Of a stretch of DNA of 24,864 bases, positions 1 through 7,581 are shown piece after piece. Source of the stretch: Algorimicrobium sp002414705 (lineage in GTDB: Bacteria > Bacteroidota > Bacteroidia > Flavobacteriales > Flavobacteriaceae); contig CAXAUF010000045.1 of assembly GCA_963972425.1 (NCBI GenBank), positions 1 through 24,864 on the forward strand, written 5' to 3'. Made by a program: the position numbers and the translations under genes. Under the pieces are notes generated by a model, which made no database searches, had not been told where the DNA came from, and worked only from the letters and a program-made list of their open reading frames with translations. How positions within the stretch are numbered: position 1 is the stretch's first letter; the number at the start of each line of letters is the position of its first letter.

Positions 1-1
1 A

Positions 2-241
2 ACGATAACACCGAGTCAGGAAGAAGGGCTTCGTAAAGCCGCCAAAAATATTGAGGCTATGATAAAACAATTTGAGCAAAGTTATTCTGTTCAAGATAAG
101 CAAGATGTATTGGCTATGTGTGCTTTACAATTTGCTTCTCAAGTAGAACAGAAATCATTAGATAAAGATTATGCAAACGAAACAGTTGAAACAAAGTTAG
201 AAGCTTTAAACGATTTGTTGGATGCGCACTTTAACTCTTAA
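2..241 (+). CDS. zapA: Cell division protein ZapA, C-terminal part (5' end outside window)
   Basis: The reading frame is open from base 2 and gives 79 residues before the stop, including the segment TPSQEEGLRKAAKNIEAMIK ahead of the first internal ATG at 59. ZapA is a small (about 95 residue) cytoplasmic protein that binds FtsZ and promotes protofilament bundling at the division ring. What remains fits the C-terminal dimerisation helix: a long, charged, coiled-coil-like region rich in Q, E, K and A. The N-terminal FtsZ-binding head lies upstream of the window. The order zapA, 6S RNA, rny supports the call. The internal ATG at 59 is not the true start, because similarity to ZapA continues upstream of it. 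The family assignment rests on recognising the sequence pattern and the context. Confidence 0.85.
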   Translation, partial: TITPSQEEGLRKAAKNIEAMIKQFEQSYSVQDKQDVLAMCALQFASQVEQKSLDKDYANETVETKLEALNDLLDAHFNS

Positions 242-270
242 CGTTCTTATAAATAAAATAAAGGTTTACT

Positions 271-451
271 GCCTGTATTAGTTATTTTTTTTGATAAACT
301 CAACGCGAATTCTTTAAAAAGGGTGAGTTTAAGTTGTAAAAGCATGCTGTTAGTACTGAATTTATTCAGTATCTCGAACAGACCCTTGATCAGCTTGGTA
401 TCCCTAAACTTGTTTTAAGGAGCTTATACAAAACTTTATTCTAGTACAGGC
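271..451 (+). ncRNA. ssrS: 6S RNA (6S-Flavo type)
   Basis: This 181-nt stretch lies between zapA and rny and has the 6S architecture. A closing helix of 11 pairs joins 271-281 (gcctgtattag) to 441-451 (ctagtacaggc) with one G-U pair. Further stems are 296-302 with 324-330, and a terminal hairpin 354-361 with 364-371 enclosed by 347-351 with 377-381. Poorly paired stretches between them could form the central bubble that mimics an open promoter. Seven T residues (452-458) follow directly, so the closing helix may double as a terminator. 6S RNA binds the housekeeping RNA polymerase holoenzyme and serves as template for product RNAs. Association of 6S RNA with zapA is known in other bacteria. 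The exact 5' end is inferred from the helix, and I found no convincing promoter. Confidence 0.85.
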
Positions 452-480
452 TTTTTTTATATAAATTAATTAACTAGAAA

Positions 481-2052
481 ATGGATAATACAATTGTTAT
501 TGTAGGTGGAATATTATTAGGTATTATAATAGGATTTATTGTTGCTAAAATTTTAGAACGTAATAACGCTTCTAAAGTTATAAAGAGTGCTAAAAAATCG
601 GCAGCAGCTATTTTAAAAGAAGCTAAAAGCGAAGGAGAATCGCTTAAAAAAGATAAAATACTTCAAGCGAAAGAAAAATTTATTGAGCTTAAATCCGAGC
701 ATGAAAAAGAAATCTTATCTCGCGACAAGAAAATGTCGGATGCGGAAAAACGCACAAGAGATAAAGAGTCTCAATTATCTGGAGAACTATCAAAAAGTAA
801 AAAATTAAATGATGGTCTTGAGGAAAAGGTAAAAGATTATAACCATCGTTTAGAAGTTATTGCCAAAAAGCAAGACGAAGTAGATAGGTTACATAAGAGT
901 CAGATTGAACAACTAGAAGTTATCTCTAGTTTATCAGCAGAAGATGCTAAATTTCAATTAGTAGAATCGTTAAAAGGTGAAGCTAAAAATGATGCTATGG
1001 CATATATTCAAAGCACCATAGAGGAATCTAAATTAACGGCTCAACAAGAAGCTAAAAAAATTATTATTAATACCATTCAACGTATTGGAACAGAAGAAGC
1101 GGTTGATAACTGTGTATCAGTTTTCAATATTGAATCGGATGATGTAAAAGGTCGCATTATTGGTCGCGAAGGAAGAAACATTCGTGCCATTGAAGCTGCA
1201 ACAGGTGTTGAGATTATTGTTGATGATACACCAGAAGCCATTATATTATCTTGCTTTGATTCAGTACGTCGTGAAATTGCCAGATTATCATTACATAAGT
1301 TAGTAACTGATGGTCGTATTCACCCAGCACGTATTGAAGAAGTGGTTCAGAAAACAACCAAGCAAATTGAGCAAGAGATTATTGAAGTAGGAAAACGTAC
1401 GATAATCGATTTAGGGATTCATAATCTTCATCCAGAATTAATTAAAATGGTTGGACGTATGAAATACCGTTCATCTTACGGACAAAACTTATTACAACAC
1501 TCGCGTGAAGTTGCTAAACTCTGTGGTATTATGGCTGCTGAATTAGGCTTAAACCCTAAAATGGCAAAACGCGCAGGATTGTTACATGATATTGGTAAAG
1601 TGCCAGATGCAGAAGCGGATATGGAAACACCACACGCTATTTTAGGAATGCAATGGGCTGAAAAATTTGGTGAGAAAGATGATGTTTGTAATGCTATTGG
1701 TGCTCACCACGATGAAATAGAAATGAAATCCTTATTAGCTCCAATTGTTCAAGTTTGTGATGCTATTTCAGGAGCTAGACCTGGAGCCAGACGTCAGGTT
1801 CTTGATAGTTATATTCAACGTTTAAAAGATTTAGAAGATATTGCTTTCGGTTTTGGAGGTGTTAAAAAAGCCTACGCTATTCAAGCAGGACGTGAACTAC
1901 GTGTTATTGTGGAAAGCGAAAAAGTGGATGATCAAAAAGCAGCCGATTTATCGTTTAATATTTCACAAAAAATTCAGACAGATATGACGTATCCAGGGCA
2001 GGTAAAAGTGACGGTTATTCGTGAAACACGTGCCGTAAATATTGCTAAATAA
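481..2052 (+). CDS. rny: Ribonuclease Y
   Basis: The 523-residue protein has the full RNase Y layout. An N-terminal membrane helix (about residues 4-22) is followed by a long charged coiled coil (about 25-190). A KH RNA-binding domain carries the GxxG loop in GRIIGREGRN (224-233). An HD metal-dependent phosphohydrolase domain follows, with H340 (HSREVA), H369-D370 (LLHDIGK) and H409-H410 (AHHDE). RNase Y is a membrane-anchored endoribonuclease that starts mRNA decay in bacteria lacking RNase E or alongside it. The length matches the family (about 520). The start is the only ATG that provides the membrane anchor. It lies 22 bases after the T-run that ends the 6S RNA, so it may be read partly from upstream promoters. 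All key motifs are intact. Confidence 0.97.
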   Translation: MDNTIVIVGGILLGIIIGFIVAKILERNNASKVIKSAKKSAAAILKEAKSEGESLKKDKILQAKEKFIELKSEHEKEILSRDKKMSDAEKRTRDKESQLSGELSKSKKLNDGLEEKVKDYNHRLEVIAKKQDEVDRLHKSQIEQLEVISSLSAEDAKFQLVESLKGEAKNDAMAYIQSTIEESKLTAQQEAKKIIINTIQRIGTEEAVDNCVSVFNIESDDVKGRIIGREGRNIRAIEAATGVEIIVDDTPEAIILSCFDSVRREIARLSLHKLVTDGRIHPARIEEVVQKTTKQIEQEIIEVGKRTIIDLGIHNLHPELIKMVGRMKYRSSYGQNLLQHSREVAKLCGIMAAELGLNPKMAKRAGLLHDIGKVPDAEADMETPHAILGMQWAEKFGEKDDVCNAIGAHHDEIEMKSLLAPIVQVCDAISGARPGARRQVLDSYIQRLKDLEDIAFGFGGVKKAYAIQAGRELRVIVESEKVDDQKAADLSFNISQKIQTDMTYPGQVKVTVIRETRAVNIAK

Positions 2053-2074
2053 TTCATTAGATTTTATATATTAA

Positions 2075-2103
2075 AAGTCCTTCAGTACATGAAGGGCTTT
2101 TTT
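2075..2103. terminator. Intrinsic terminator between rny and xerD, probably bidirectional
   Basis: Stem aagtccttca (2075-2084) pairs with tgaagggctt (2090-2099) around a 5-nt loop and is followed by six T residues on the plus strand. The minus-strand copy also ends in a T-rich stretch, so it could serve the convergent xerD gene ending at 2125. Confidence 0.8.
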
Positions 2104-2124
2104 GTTTTCAAGATTGTTTTAATC

Positions 2125-3036
2125 TTATTTTCTAGGATGAAACGTTTGGATAGCTTTCTTTAATTGCTTTTTATCCAGATGCACATATATTTCAGTAGTG
2201 GTGATACTTTCGTGCCCTAGCATCATTTGTATAGCTCTTAAATCGGCTCCATTTTCTAACAAATGTGTTGCAAATGAATGTCTGAAGGTGTGTGGTGAAA
2301 TAGTTTTATTTAAATTTATTTCGTTTGCTAGTTTTTTAATAATCGTAAAAACCATCGCACGTGTTAATTGTTTGCCACGATTGTTTAAAAATAAGGTGTC
2401 ATTATATTCCTTTTGAACATTAATAGTCGTTCGGACTTGGCTCATATAAATATTTATATACTTTTGGGTAGTAGGACTAATAGGTACAAAACGCTGTTTG
2501 TCTCCTTTTCCGGTAACATTTATGAATCCTTCATCAAAAAATAAATCTGAAATTTTAAGATTAATAAGTTCACTAACCCGTAAACCACAACCGTAAAGCG
2601 TTTCTAACATGGTACGATCACGTTCTCCAATACGTATTTGATTATATTCTTTAGCTAAATCTATAGCGCCAATAATACGGTCTATATCCTTTAAACTTAA
2701 TGTGTCTGGTAATTTTCTACCAATTCTTGGAGACTCAATTAAATCAATTGGGTTGTCAGCTCTATAATCTTCAAAAACTAAAAAACTAAAAAAACTGCGT
2801 AATCCAGAAATAATACGTGATTGCGAACGTGGATTGACGTTCTTGGCTATTTGGTAAATAAATTGTTGTATGGTTTCAGAATTAATTGCTATAGGTGAAA
2901 TAACAATGGAATTATCGTCTAAAAAAAGAATAAGTTTTTCAATATCAAAACTGTAACTATCAATGGTGTTTTTAGATAGTCCGCGTTCAATTTTTAAATA
3001 CAAACTAAAATCCGTTAAAGCATGTTTCCAGGTCAT
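2125..3036 (-). CDS. xerD: Tyrosine recombinase XerD
   Basis: This is a 303-residue tyrosine recombinase that, with a partner Xer protein, would resolve chromosome dimers at dif. The N-terminal SAM-like DNA-binding domain (about 1-105) begins MTWKHALTDFSLYLKIERGL. The catalytic domain contains R153 (YGCGLRVSEL), K177 (TGKGDKQR), H249 and R252 (SPHTFRHSFATHLL), H275 (LGHES) and the nucleophile Y284 (TTTEIYVH), so all six catalytic residues are present. The ATG at 3036 is chosen. The frame could extend three codons to a TTG at 3045, but the ATG matches the usual family N-terminus. Being chromosomal with no other mobile genes nearby, it looks like the housekeeping enzyme rather than an integrase. 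XerD fits better than XerC by overall similarity, with moderate certainty. Confidence 0.9.
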   Translation of the reverse strand: MTWKHALTDFSLYLKIERGLSKNTIDSYSFDIEKLILFLDDNSIVISPIAINSETIQQFIYQIAKNVNPRSQSRIISGLRSFFSFLVFEDYRADNPIDLIESPRIGRKLPDTLSLKDIDRIIGAIDLAKEYNQIRIGERDRTMLETLYGCGLRVSELINLKISDLFFDEGFINVTGKGDKQRFVPISPTTQKYINIYMSQVRTTINVQKEYNDTLFLNNRGKQLTRAMVFTIIKKLANEINLNKTISPHTFRHSFATHLLENGADLRAIQMMLGHESITTTEIYVHLDKKQLKKAIQTFHPRK

Positions 3037-3252
3037 TCTAAACAATACGTATTAGCACTTAAATGTATGTAAAACTGCTTACAACAGGATGTGTTCTTAA
3101 ATAAATGTTAATAACTAATTTGTTAAAATCTTGAATTTAAAGGCATTAAATTTTATTGTTAATTAAATTGTTAATAAGTGGTAATTAAATTATTAATAAT
3201 TAGAAAAAAAGTGTTTAGCTTGTAATAGTCAATTAATTAAAAACTTATAATT

Positions 3253-3750
3253 ATGAAAAAATTATTATTTATGGCAGCATTTGCTGCATTTGGACTTTCA
3301 ACAACATTTGCTCAAGGGTCTTTTAAAGTAGGCGTTAACTTTGCACTTCCAATTGGTGATGCTGGAGATGTTTCCTCATTTAGTTTAGGATTGGATGCAG
3401 CTTATTTAATTGAAATTTCTGAAAAATTTGAAGTCGGTGGAGCAACAGGTTTCACAAATGCTTTTGGTAAAACAGAATCCCTTTCAAGTTTTGATTTAAA
3501 TTATGATTATGTTCAATTTATTCCAGTTGCAGTAGCAGCTCGTTTTAATGCGACTGACAAATTTTATGTTGGTGCTGATTTAGGTTATGCAATTGGTATT
3601 ACTGATCTTTATTATGATGGATTTTATTACCATCCAAGAGTTGGTTATAGTTTTACTGACATGATTGGTGCTAATGTGTCTTACACAGGAATTAGCGCTG
3701 ATGGTGGTGACTGGTCAACAATTGGTTTAGGTGTTGAATTTACATTCTAA
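3253..3750 (+). CDS. Small outer-membrane beta-barrel protein, paralogue 1
   Basis: The 165-residue protein has a Sec signal peptide (about 1-21, ending TTFAQ). The rest is an alternating strand pattern rich in G, Y, F and D that ends in an aromatic residue (GLGVEFTF), typical of Bacteroidota outer-membrane beta-barrels in the OmpW/porin-like superfamily with eight or so strands. It is the first of three tandem paralogues. Shared positions include a GVNFALPIG-type strand after the signal, an SSF-S-G-DAAYL segment and a late RVGYSF-type strand. No catalytic motif is visible and the ligand is unknown. A 207-bp AT-rich spacer with several ttaatta-type elements precedes it, and a strong terminator follows, suggesting its own transcript. 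Function beyond an outer-membrane barrel cannot be assigned. Confidence 0.8.
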   Translation: MKKLLFMAAFAAFGLSTTFAQGSFKVGVNFALPIGDAGDVSSFSLGLDAAYLIEISEKFEVGGATGFTNAFGKTESLSSFDLNYDYVQFIPVAVAARFNATDKFYVGADLGYAIGITDLYYDGFYYHPRVGYSFTDMIGANVSYTGISADGGDWSTIGLGVEFTF

Positions 3751-3770
3751 ACCAAAAAAAGATTAAGTTG

Positions 3771-3800
3771 AAAGCCATTGTTAGTAGCAATGGCTTTTTT
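3771..3800 (+). terminator. Intrinsic terminator after beta-barrel paralogue 1
   Basis: Ten-base arms aaagccattg (3771-3780) and caatggcttt (3788-3797) pair perfectly around a 7-nt loop, followed by a T-run to 3800. Confidence 0.85.
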
Positions 3801-3835
3801 GTATCTTATGAATTAATTTTTAAACCTTTATTATT

Positions 3836-4426
3836 ATGAAAAAAACAATCTTATTTGCTGCAATGGCAGTTTTTGGTTTTACAAAAATGAATGCTCAAGA
3901 TGATTTTGTGGAAAAAGCAAAATCTGGTGGTTTTTATGTTGGTGCTAATATAGGAATACCATTAAGTACGGCTAGTGATATTTCATCGTTTAACTTTGGT
4001 TTTGATGGTGCTTATCTATTTGAAGTAATTGATAACCTAGAAATTGGTGGTTTATTAGGTTATACCCATTTTGTGGGTGATGGTAGTTATAATTACAATA
4101 GTTATTTTGATGATGAATTTGTTGTTATTGCAGATTATAAAGATGCATCATTTATTCCTATTGCAGCTTCAGCTAGATATTACTTTGCTGACCGTAAATT
4201 CTTTGGTGGTCTTGATTTAGGTGTTGGCGTAAATGTATCTGGCGATGCTAAATCAGGATTTTATGCACGACCAAAATTTGGTTTCGATTTAGGGACTATT
4301 GCTTTAATTGCATCTTTCCAAAGTATTTCGGGAGGTGTAGATTATGGAGATACGTATAATGGTGGTAATTATGTTTCAGGTAGTGGTTTTAATTCCTTTA
4401 ATTTTGGTGTAGAATTCGGATTCTAA
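3836..4426 (+). CDS. Small outer-membrane beta-barrel protein, paralogue 2
   Basis: This 196-residue protein has a signal peptide (about 1-21, ending KMNAQ) and a barrel resembling its upstream neighbour: GFYVGANIGIPLS, SSFNFGFDGAYLFEV and a terminal NFGVEFGF with the C-terminal aromatic residue expected for outer-membrane insertion. It is about 30 residues longer than its two paralogues. The extra length is a short acidic insert after the signal (DDFVEKAKSGG) and longer D/Y/N/G-rich loops, for example residues about 82-100 and 170-187. Loop expansion with a conserved strand core is the usual pattern for surface-exposed loops. The gene lies 35 bases after the preceding terminator and only 50 bases before paralogue 3 with no hairpin between, so paralogues 2 and 3 are probably co-transcribed. 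Ligand and role are unknown. Confidence 0.8.
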   Translation: MKKTILFAAMAVFGFTKMNAQDDFVEKAKSGGFYVGANIGIPLSTASDISSFNFGFDGAYLFEVIDNLEIGGLLGYTHFVGDGSYNYNSYFDDEFVVIADYKDASFIPIAASARYYFADRKFFGGLDLGVGVNVSGDAKSGFYARPKFGFDLGTIALIASFQSISGGVDYGDTYNGGNYVSGSGFNSFNFGVEFGF

Positions 4427-4476
4427 TTTTATTAAAATTATTAGTATTTTAGTATTATATTTTAAATTTAACAGAT

Positions 4477-4977
4477 ATGAAAAAACAATTTGTAACATTT
4501 TTTGCTGCTTTAGCATTAACCGCTTTTTCCTATGCTCAATCTGGTTTTAATATTGGTGGAAGTATTGGTTTTCCTGTAAATGACTCTCAATTCGATTTCA
4601 CATTTGGGTTTACCGTAGATGCTAATTATTTATTTGAAATAAACCCAAGAGTTGCTCTTGGTCCTGCAACCGGTTATGGTCATGGATTTGGAGACAGCTA
4701 TTATGTTGGGCCATTTATAGGTGAAATTGAGGTTGAAGATTATCAATATGGTCCTGTAGCACTGGCGGGACGTATAAAGTTAAATAGTCGTTTAGTTACT
4801 GGTGCAGATATTGGTTATGCCATTGCAGTAAGTGATATTGATGATGGTGGTTTCTATTTTAGACCTATGATTGGGTTTAATGTTAATAATCGCGTTCAGC
4901 TTAACGCTAATTATGTTGGTATTAGTGATTATTATTACTGGTCTACCGTTAATTTAGGATTGTCATTTAATCTGTAA
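4477..4977 (+). CDS. Small outer-membrane beta-barrel protein, paralogue 3
   Basis: The 166-residue protein has a signal peptide (about 1-21, ending FSYAQ) and then a beta-barrel homologous to the two genes upstream: GFNIGGSIGFPVN, DANYLFEINPRVALG, ATGYGHGFGDS, GADIGYAIAVSDID and the terminal VNLGLSFNL. Its size is close to paralogue 1 (165), so the pair may be nearer the ancestral form. Sequence between strands differs strongly, meaning the duplication is not recent. The final residue is L rather than F, still acceptable for a beta-signal. A strong terminator follows. No function can be named beyond an outer-membrane barrel. Confidence 0.8.
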   Translation: MKKQFVTFFAALALTAFSYAQSGFNIGGSIGFPVNDSQFDFTFGFTVDANYLFEINPRVALGPATGYGHGFGDSYYVGPFIGEIEVEDYQYGPVALAGRIKLNSRLVTGADIGYAIAVSDIDDGGFYFRPMIGFNVNNRVQLNANYVGISDYYYWSTVNLGLSFNL

Positions 4978-4998
4978 ATTCAAAAACACGAAGATTTT

Positions 4999-5028
4999 AA
5001 AACCGAAGTAAACGCTTCGGTTTTTTTT
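4999..5028 (+). terminator. Intrinsic terminator after the beta-barrel array
   Basis: Ten-base arms aaaaccgaag (4999-5008) and cttcggtttt (5015-5024) surround a 6-nt loop and run into T residues up to 5028. The aroQ ATG lies 14 bases further on, so the aroQ promoter must overlap this region or aroQ depends on read-through. Confidence 0.85.
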
Positions 5029-5042
5029 ATACCTTTACTTTT

Positions 5043-5459
5043 ATGAAAAAAATTATCATCATTAATGGTCCTAATCTAAATTTGTTAGGCAAACGCGAGC
5101 CAGATATTTATGGCAGTTTAACGTTTATTGAGTTTTTTGAAACCATTAAATTGAAATATCCTTCCGTAACTTTGGAACATTTTCAATCCAATATTGAAGG
5201 TGAAATTATTGATAAAATTCAGGAAGCTGGTTTTTCTTTTGATGGTATTATTTTAAATGCAGCTGCTTATACGCATACGTCTGTTGGTATTGGCGATGCT
5301 GTTGCTGCTATAGAAACACCTGTTGTTGAAGTACATATATCTAATACGTTTAAACGAGAAGAGTTCAGGCATCATTCTTATATAGCTCCAAATGCAAAAG
5401 GTGTTATTGTTGGTTTCGGACTTCAAAGTTATGAATTAGCTGTAACCAGTTTTATATAA
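5043..5459 (+). CDS. aroQ: 3-dehydroquinate dehydratase, type II
   Basis: This 138-residue cytoplasmic enzyme dehydrates 3-dehydroquinate to 3-dehydroshikimate in the shikimate pathway, normally as a dodecamer. Motifs seen: NGPNLNLLGKREPDIYG near the N-terminus (catalytic R18 and Y23), HFQSNIEGE (47-54), LNAAAYTHTS (N72) and EVHISN (catalytic H98), then the substrate-contacting EEFRHHSYIAP around R109. Length is typical for the family (about 140). The class is type II, unrelated to the Schiff-base AroD enzymes. In Flavobacteria aroQ often sits next to xerD in divergent orientation (general knowledge, not checked here). In this window three beta-barrel genes separate them. All active-site residues look intact. 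Confidence 0.95.
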   Translation: MKKIIIINGPNLNLLGKREPDIYGSLTFIEFFETIKLKYPSVTLEHFQSNIEGEIIDKIQEAGFSFDGIILNAAAYTHTSVGIGDAVAAIETPVVEVHISNTFKREEFRHHSYIAPNAKGVIVGFGLQSYELAVTSFI

Positions 5460-5531
5460 AAGATATTTAGTCCTTTCAATAATTATAACTATAAAACGTT
5501 ATTTTAGAGATGGATTTATTTTTAGATTTTT

Positions 5532-6024
5532 ATGAAACACTATTTAGTATGTTTTCTTTTAATATGTATACCTATTTATAAAGCACAATCTCAAACAGAT
5601 TTCGGTATCAAAGGTGGATTAAATCTTACATTTTTTAAAGTTATTGATGCAGGTTTTGGAGATGATCCAGAAGTTGAAGTTGGTTACTATGCTGGTGTTT
5701 TTGCTGATATTCAAGTGAATTCAGATTTATCTATTCAACCAGAAGTATTATATATAGGACTTAATGACTTCAAATTTATATGACTTCAAATTTATTAATG
5801 CGCCTATTTACTTAAAATATGAAGTAGCTAACGGTTTGTATATTTTGGCAGGACCAAGTTTAAATTATTTTATTGATTTCTTTTCAAATAAATTTAAAGT
5901 ACGCGCAGATTTAAGTACTTCTTATCAAATTTCTCGCTCGTTGGATATTCATTTGAAATATACACTTGGTTTTGAAGAGATTTCGCCAAATGGTCTCTTT
6001 TTAGGACTCGATTTTAAGCTATAA
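5532..6024 (+). pseudogene. Outer-membrane beta-barrel protein gene, frameshifted by a 16-bp duplication
   Basis: The first frame (5532-5783) gives a signal peptide (about 1-21, ending KAQSQ), then TDFGIKGGLNLTFF and the start of a PorT/OMP_b-brl-like barrel, and stops at a TGA at 5781-5783. The second frame (to 6024) carries the rest: INAPIYLKYEVANGLYILAG and the terminal GLFLGLDFKL. At the junction the 16 bases at 5764-5779 are repeated exactly at 5780-5795. Removing one copy restores a continuous reading through LNDFKFINAPIYLKYE and a 158-residue protein of normal barrel length. It is therefore one gene with a recent disabling duplication. The ATG at 5764 could in principle restart translation, but the product would lack a signal peptide. 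The gene could be dead or reversibly switched off. An assembly artefact cannot be excluded from sequence alone. Confidence 0.85.
5764..5795. repeat. Exact tandem duplication of a 16-bp unit
   Basis: The unit atgacttcaaatttat occurs at 5764-5779 and again at 5780-5795 with no mismatch. Flanking bases do not extend the match, so exactly two copies are present. Sixteen is not a multiple of three, which causes the frameshift in the surrounding beta-barrel gene. Confidence 0.95.
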
Positions 6025-6028
6025 AAAG

Positions 6029-6060
6029 AAAGGCTCCTCAAATTTAATTAAGGAACCTTT
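6029..6060. terminator. Probable bidirectional terminator between the broken barrel gene and lpdA
   Basis: Arms aaaggctcct (6029-6038) and aggaaccttt (6051-6060) pair with one mismatch around a 12-nt loop. The minus-strand copy is followed by a T-rich stretch (tttctttttat), so it probably ends lpdA transcription as well. Confidence 0.65.
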
Positions 6061-6083
6061 TATATGTTTATTTTAATATAATT

Positions 6084-7457
6084 TTATAGATGTATTACTT
6101 CGCCATAAGCATCTGCAACAGCTTCCATAACCGCTTCACTCATAGTTGGGTGTGGATGAACTGCTTTTAACACTTCATGACCAGTAGTTTCTAGTTTTCT
6201 GCCTAAAACAGCTTCAGCAATCATATCTGTTACGCCAGCACCAATCATGTGGCAACCTAACCATTCGCCATATTTAGCATCAAAAATAACTTTCACAAAA
6301 CCGTCTTTAGCACCAGAAGCACTGGCTTTTCCAGAAGCAGAGAACGGGAATTTTCCAACTTTCAGTTCATAGCCTTTTTCTTTAGCCTGCTTTTCCGTTA
6401 AACCAACAGAAGCAATTTCAGGATACGCATACGTACAACCAGGAATGTTTCCATAATCTAAAGCTTCTACGTGTTGACCAGCAATTTTTTCGACACATAA
6501 AATACCTTCAGCAGAAGCAACGTGTGCTAAAGCTTGTCCAGGCGTTACATCACCAATAGCGTAGTAACCTGGAATATTTGTTTGGTAGAAATCGTTTACT
6601 AAAATCTTATCACGATCTACAGCAATACCAACATCTTCTAAACCAATATTTTCTATATTTGACTTAATTCCAACAGCCGATAAAATAATATCTGCTTCTA
6701 GAACTTCTTCGCCTTTCTTCGTTTTAACCGTTGCTTTTACACCAGTTCCTGATGTATCTACTTTAGTAACTTCTGAAGATGTCATGATTTTAATACCACT
6801 TTTCTTGAATGAACGTTCTAATTGTTTAGATACATCTTCATCTTCAACAGGTACCACATTTGGTAAAAATTCTACTATAGTCACATCAGTTCCCATAGCA
6901 TTATAGAAGTAAGCAAATTCTACGCCAATAGCTCCAGAGCCAACAACAATCATCTTTTTAGGTTGGTCCTTTAAAGTCATAGCTTCTCTGTAACCAATTA
7001 CTTTTTTACCATCTTGTGGTAAACTTGGTAGCTCGCGTGAACGAGCTCCAGTGGCCACAATAATATGATCGGCAGAATATTCTTTTCCATCAACGTCTAC
7101 TTTTTTGCCAGGTTTTAGTTTTCCAAAACCTTCAATAACGTCAATTTTATTTTTCTTCATTAAAAACTTAACACCATTGCTCATGCCATCTGCAACACCT
7201 CTAGAGCGTTTTACAACGGCATCAAAATCTTTATCAACGTCCTTTACAGTTAGTCCATAATCTTCAGCATGTTTTAAGTATTCAAAAACTTGAGCCGATT
7301 TTAAAAGGGCTTTTGTTGGAATACAACCCCAATTTAAACAAACACCACCAAGGTTTTCTTTTTCAATTACAGCTGTTTTAAAACCTAATTGAGATGCTCT
7401 AATAGCAGTAACGTAGCCTCCAGGACCACTTCCAAGAACAATAATATCGTATTTCAT
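6084..7457 (-). CDS. lpdA: Dihydrolipoyl dehydrogenase
   Basis: This 457-residue flavoprotein is the E3 subunit of 2-oxo acid dehydrogenase complexes and/or the glycine cleavage system. It reoxidises dihydrolipoamide with NAD+. It shows the N-terminal FAD-binding Rossmann motif GSGPGGYVTAIRA (about 10-21), the redox disulfide in GGVCLNWGCIPTK (C40, C45), a second NAD-binding motif (VVGSGAIGVEFAYFY, about residue 180), the FAD-contacting YAIGDVTPG (about 305) and the C-terminal active-site HPHPTMSEAV with H436 and E441. Length is normal. It is alone on the minus strand with no E1 or E2 gene beside it, so it probably serves several complexes. The ATG at 7457 directly begins the FAD domain. Confidence 0.97.
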   Translation of the reverse strand: MKYDIIVLGSGPGGYVTAIRASQLGFKTAVIEKENLGGVCLNWGCIPTKALLKSAQVFEYLKHAEDYGLTVKDVDKDFDAVVKRSRGVADGMSNGVKFLMKKNKIDVIEGFGKLKPGKKVDVDGKEYSADHIIVATGARSRELPSLPQDGKKVIGYREAMTLKDQPKKMIVVGSGAIGVEFAYFYNAMGTDVTIVEFLPNVVPVEDEDVSKQLERSFKKSGIKIMTSSEVTKVDTSGTGVKATVKTKKGEEVLEADIILSAVGIKSNIENIGLEDVGIAVDRDKILVNDFYQTNIPGYYAIGDVTPGQALAHVASAEGILCVEKIAGQHVEALDYGNIPGCTYAYPEIASVGLTEKQAKEKGYELKVGKFPFSASGKASASGAKDGFVKVIFDAKYGEWLGCHMIGAGVTDMIAEAVLGRKLETTGHEVLKAVHPHPTMSEAVMEAVADAYGEVIHL

Positions 7458-7581
7458 CGTGAATTTTTTAATCGTTTTTTGAAGCTACGAATTTACGAAA
7501 TCAAGAGCGAAAAATAAATAATTATCATTTTTAAATTCCGAATGCACTATTTTCACGAATAATGGTGTAAAAATCTAGTTT

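Noticed and set aside
2198..2416. A 72-codon plus-strand open frame opposite xerD
   Set aside because: It lies opposite the conserved catalytic domain of XerD with no sign of independent coding.
2125..3036. Integrase of a mobile element
   Set aside because: The protein resembles housekeeping XerD; no att repeats, tRNA or phage or transposon genes lie beside it.
3037..3252. Recurring ttaatta-like segments upstream of the first barrel gene, considered as operator repeats
   Set aside because: They are imperfect and low-complexity in an AT-rich spacer; no consistent unit or spacing could be defined.
5764..6024. A separate small gene starting at the ATG at 5764
   Set aside because: The start lies inside the duplicated 16-bp unit, the product lacks a signal peptide, and removing one repeat copy joins it in frame to the upstream half.
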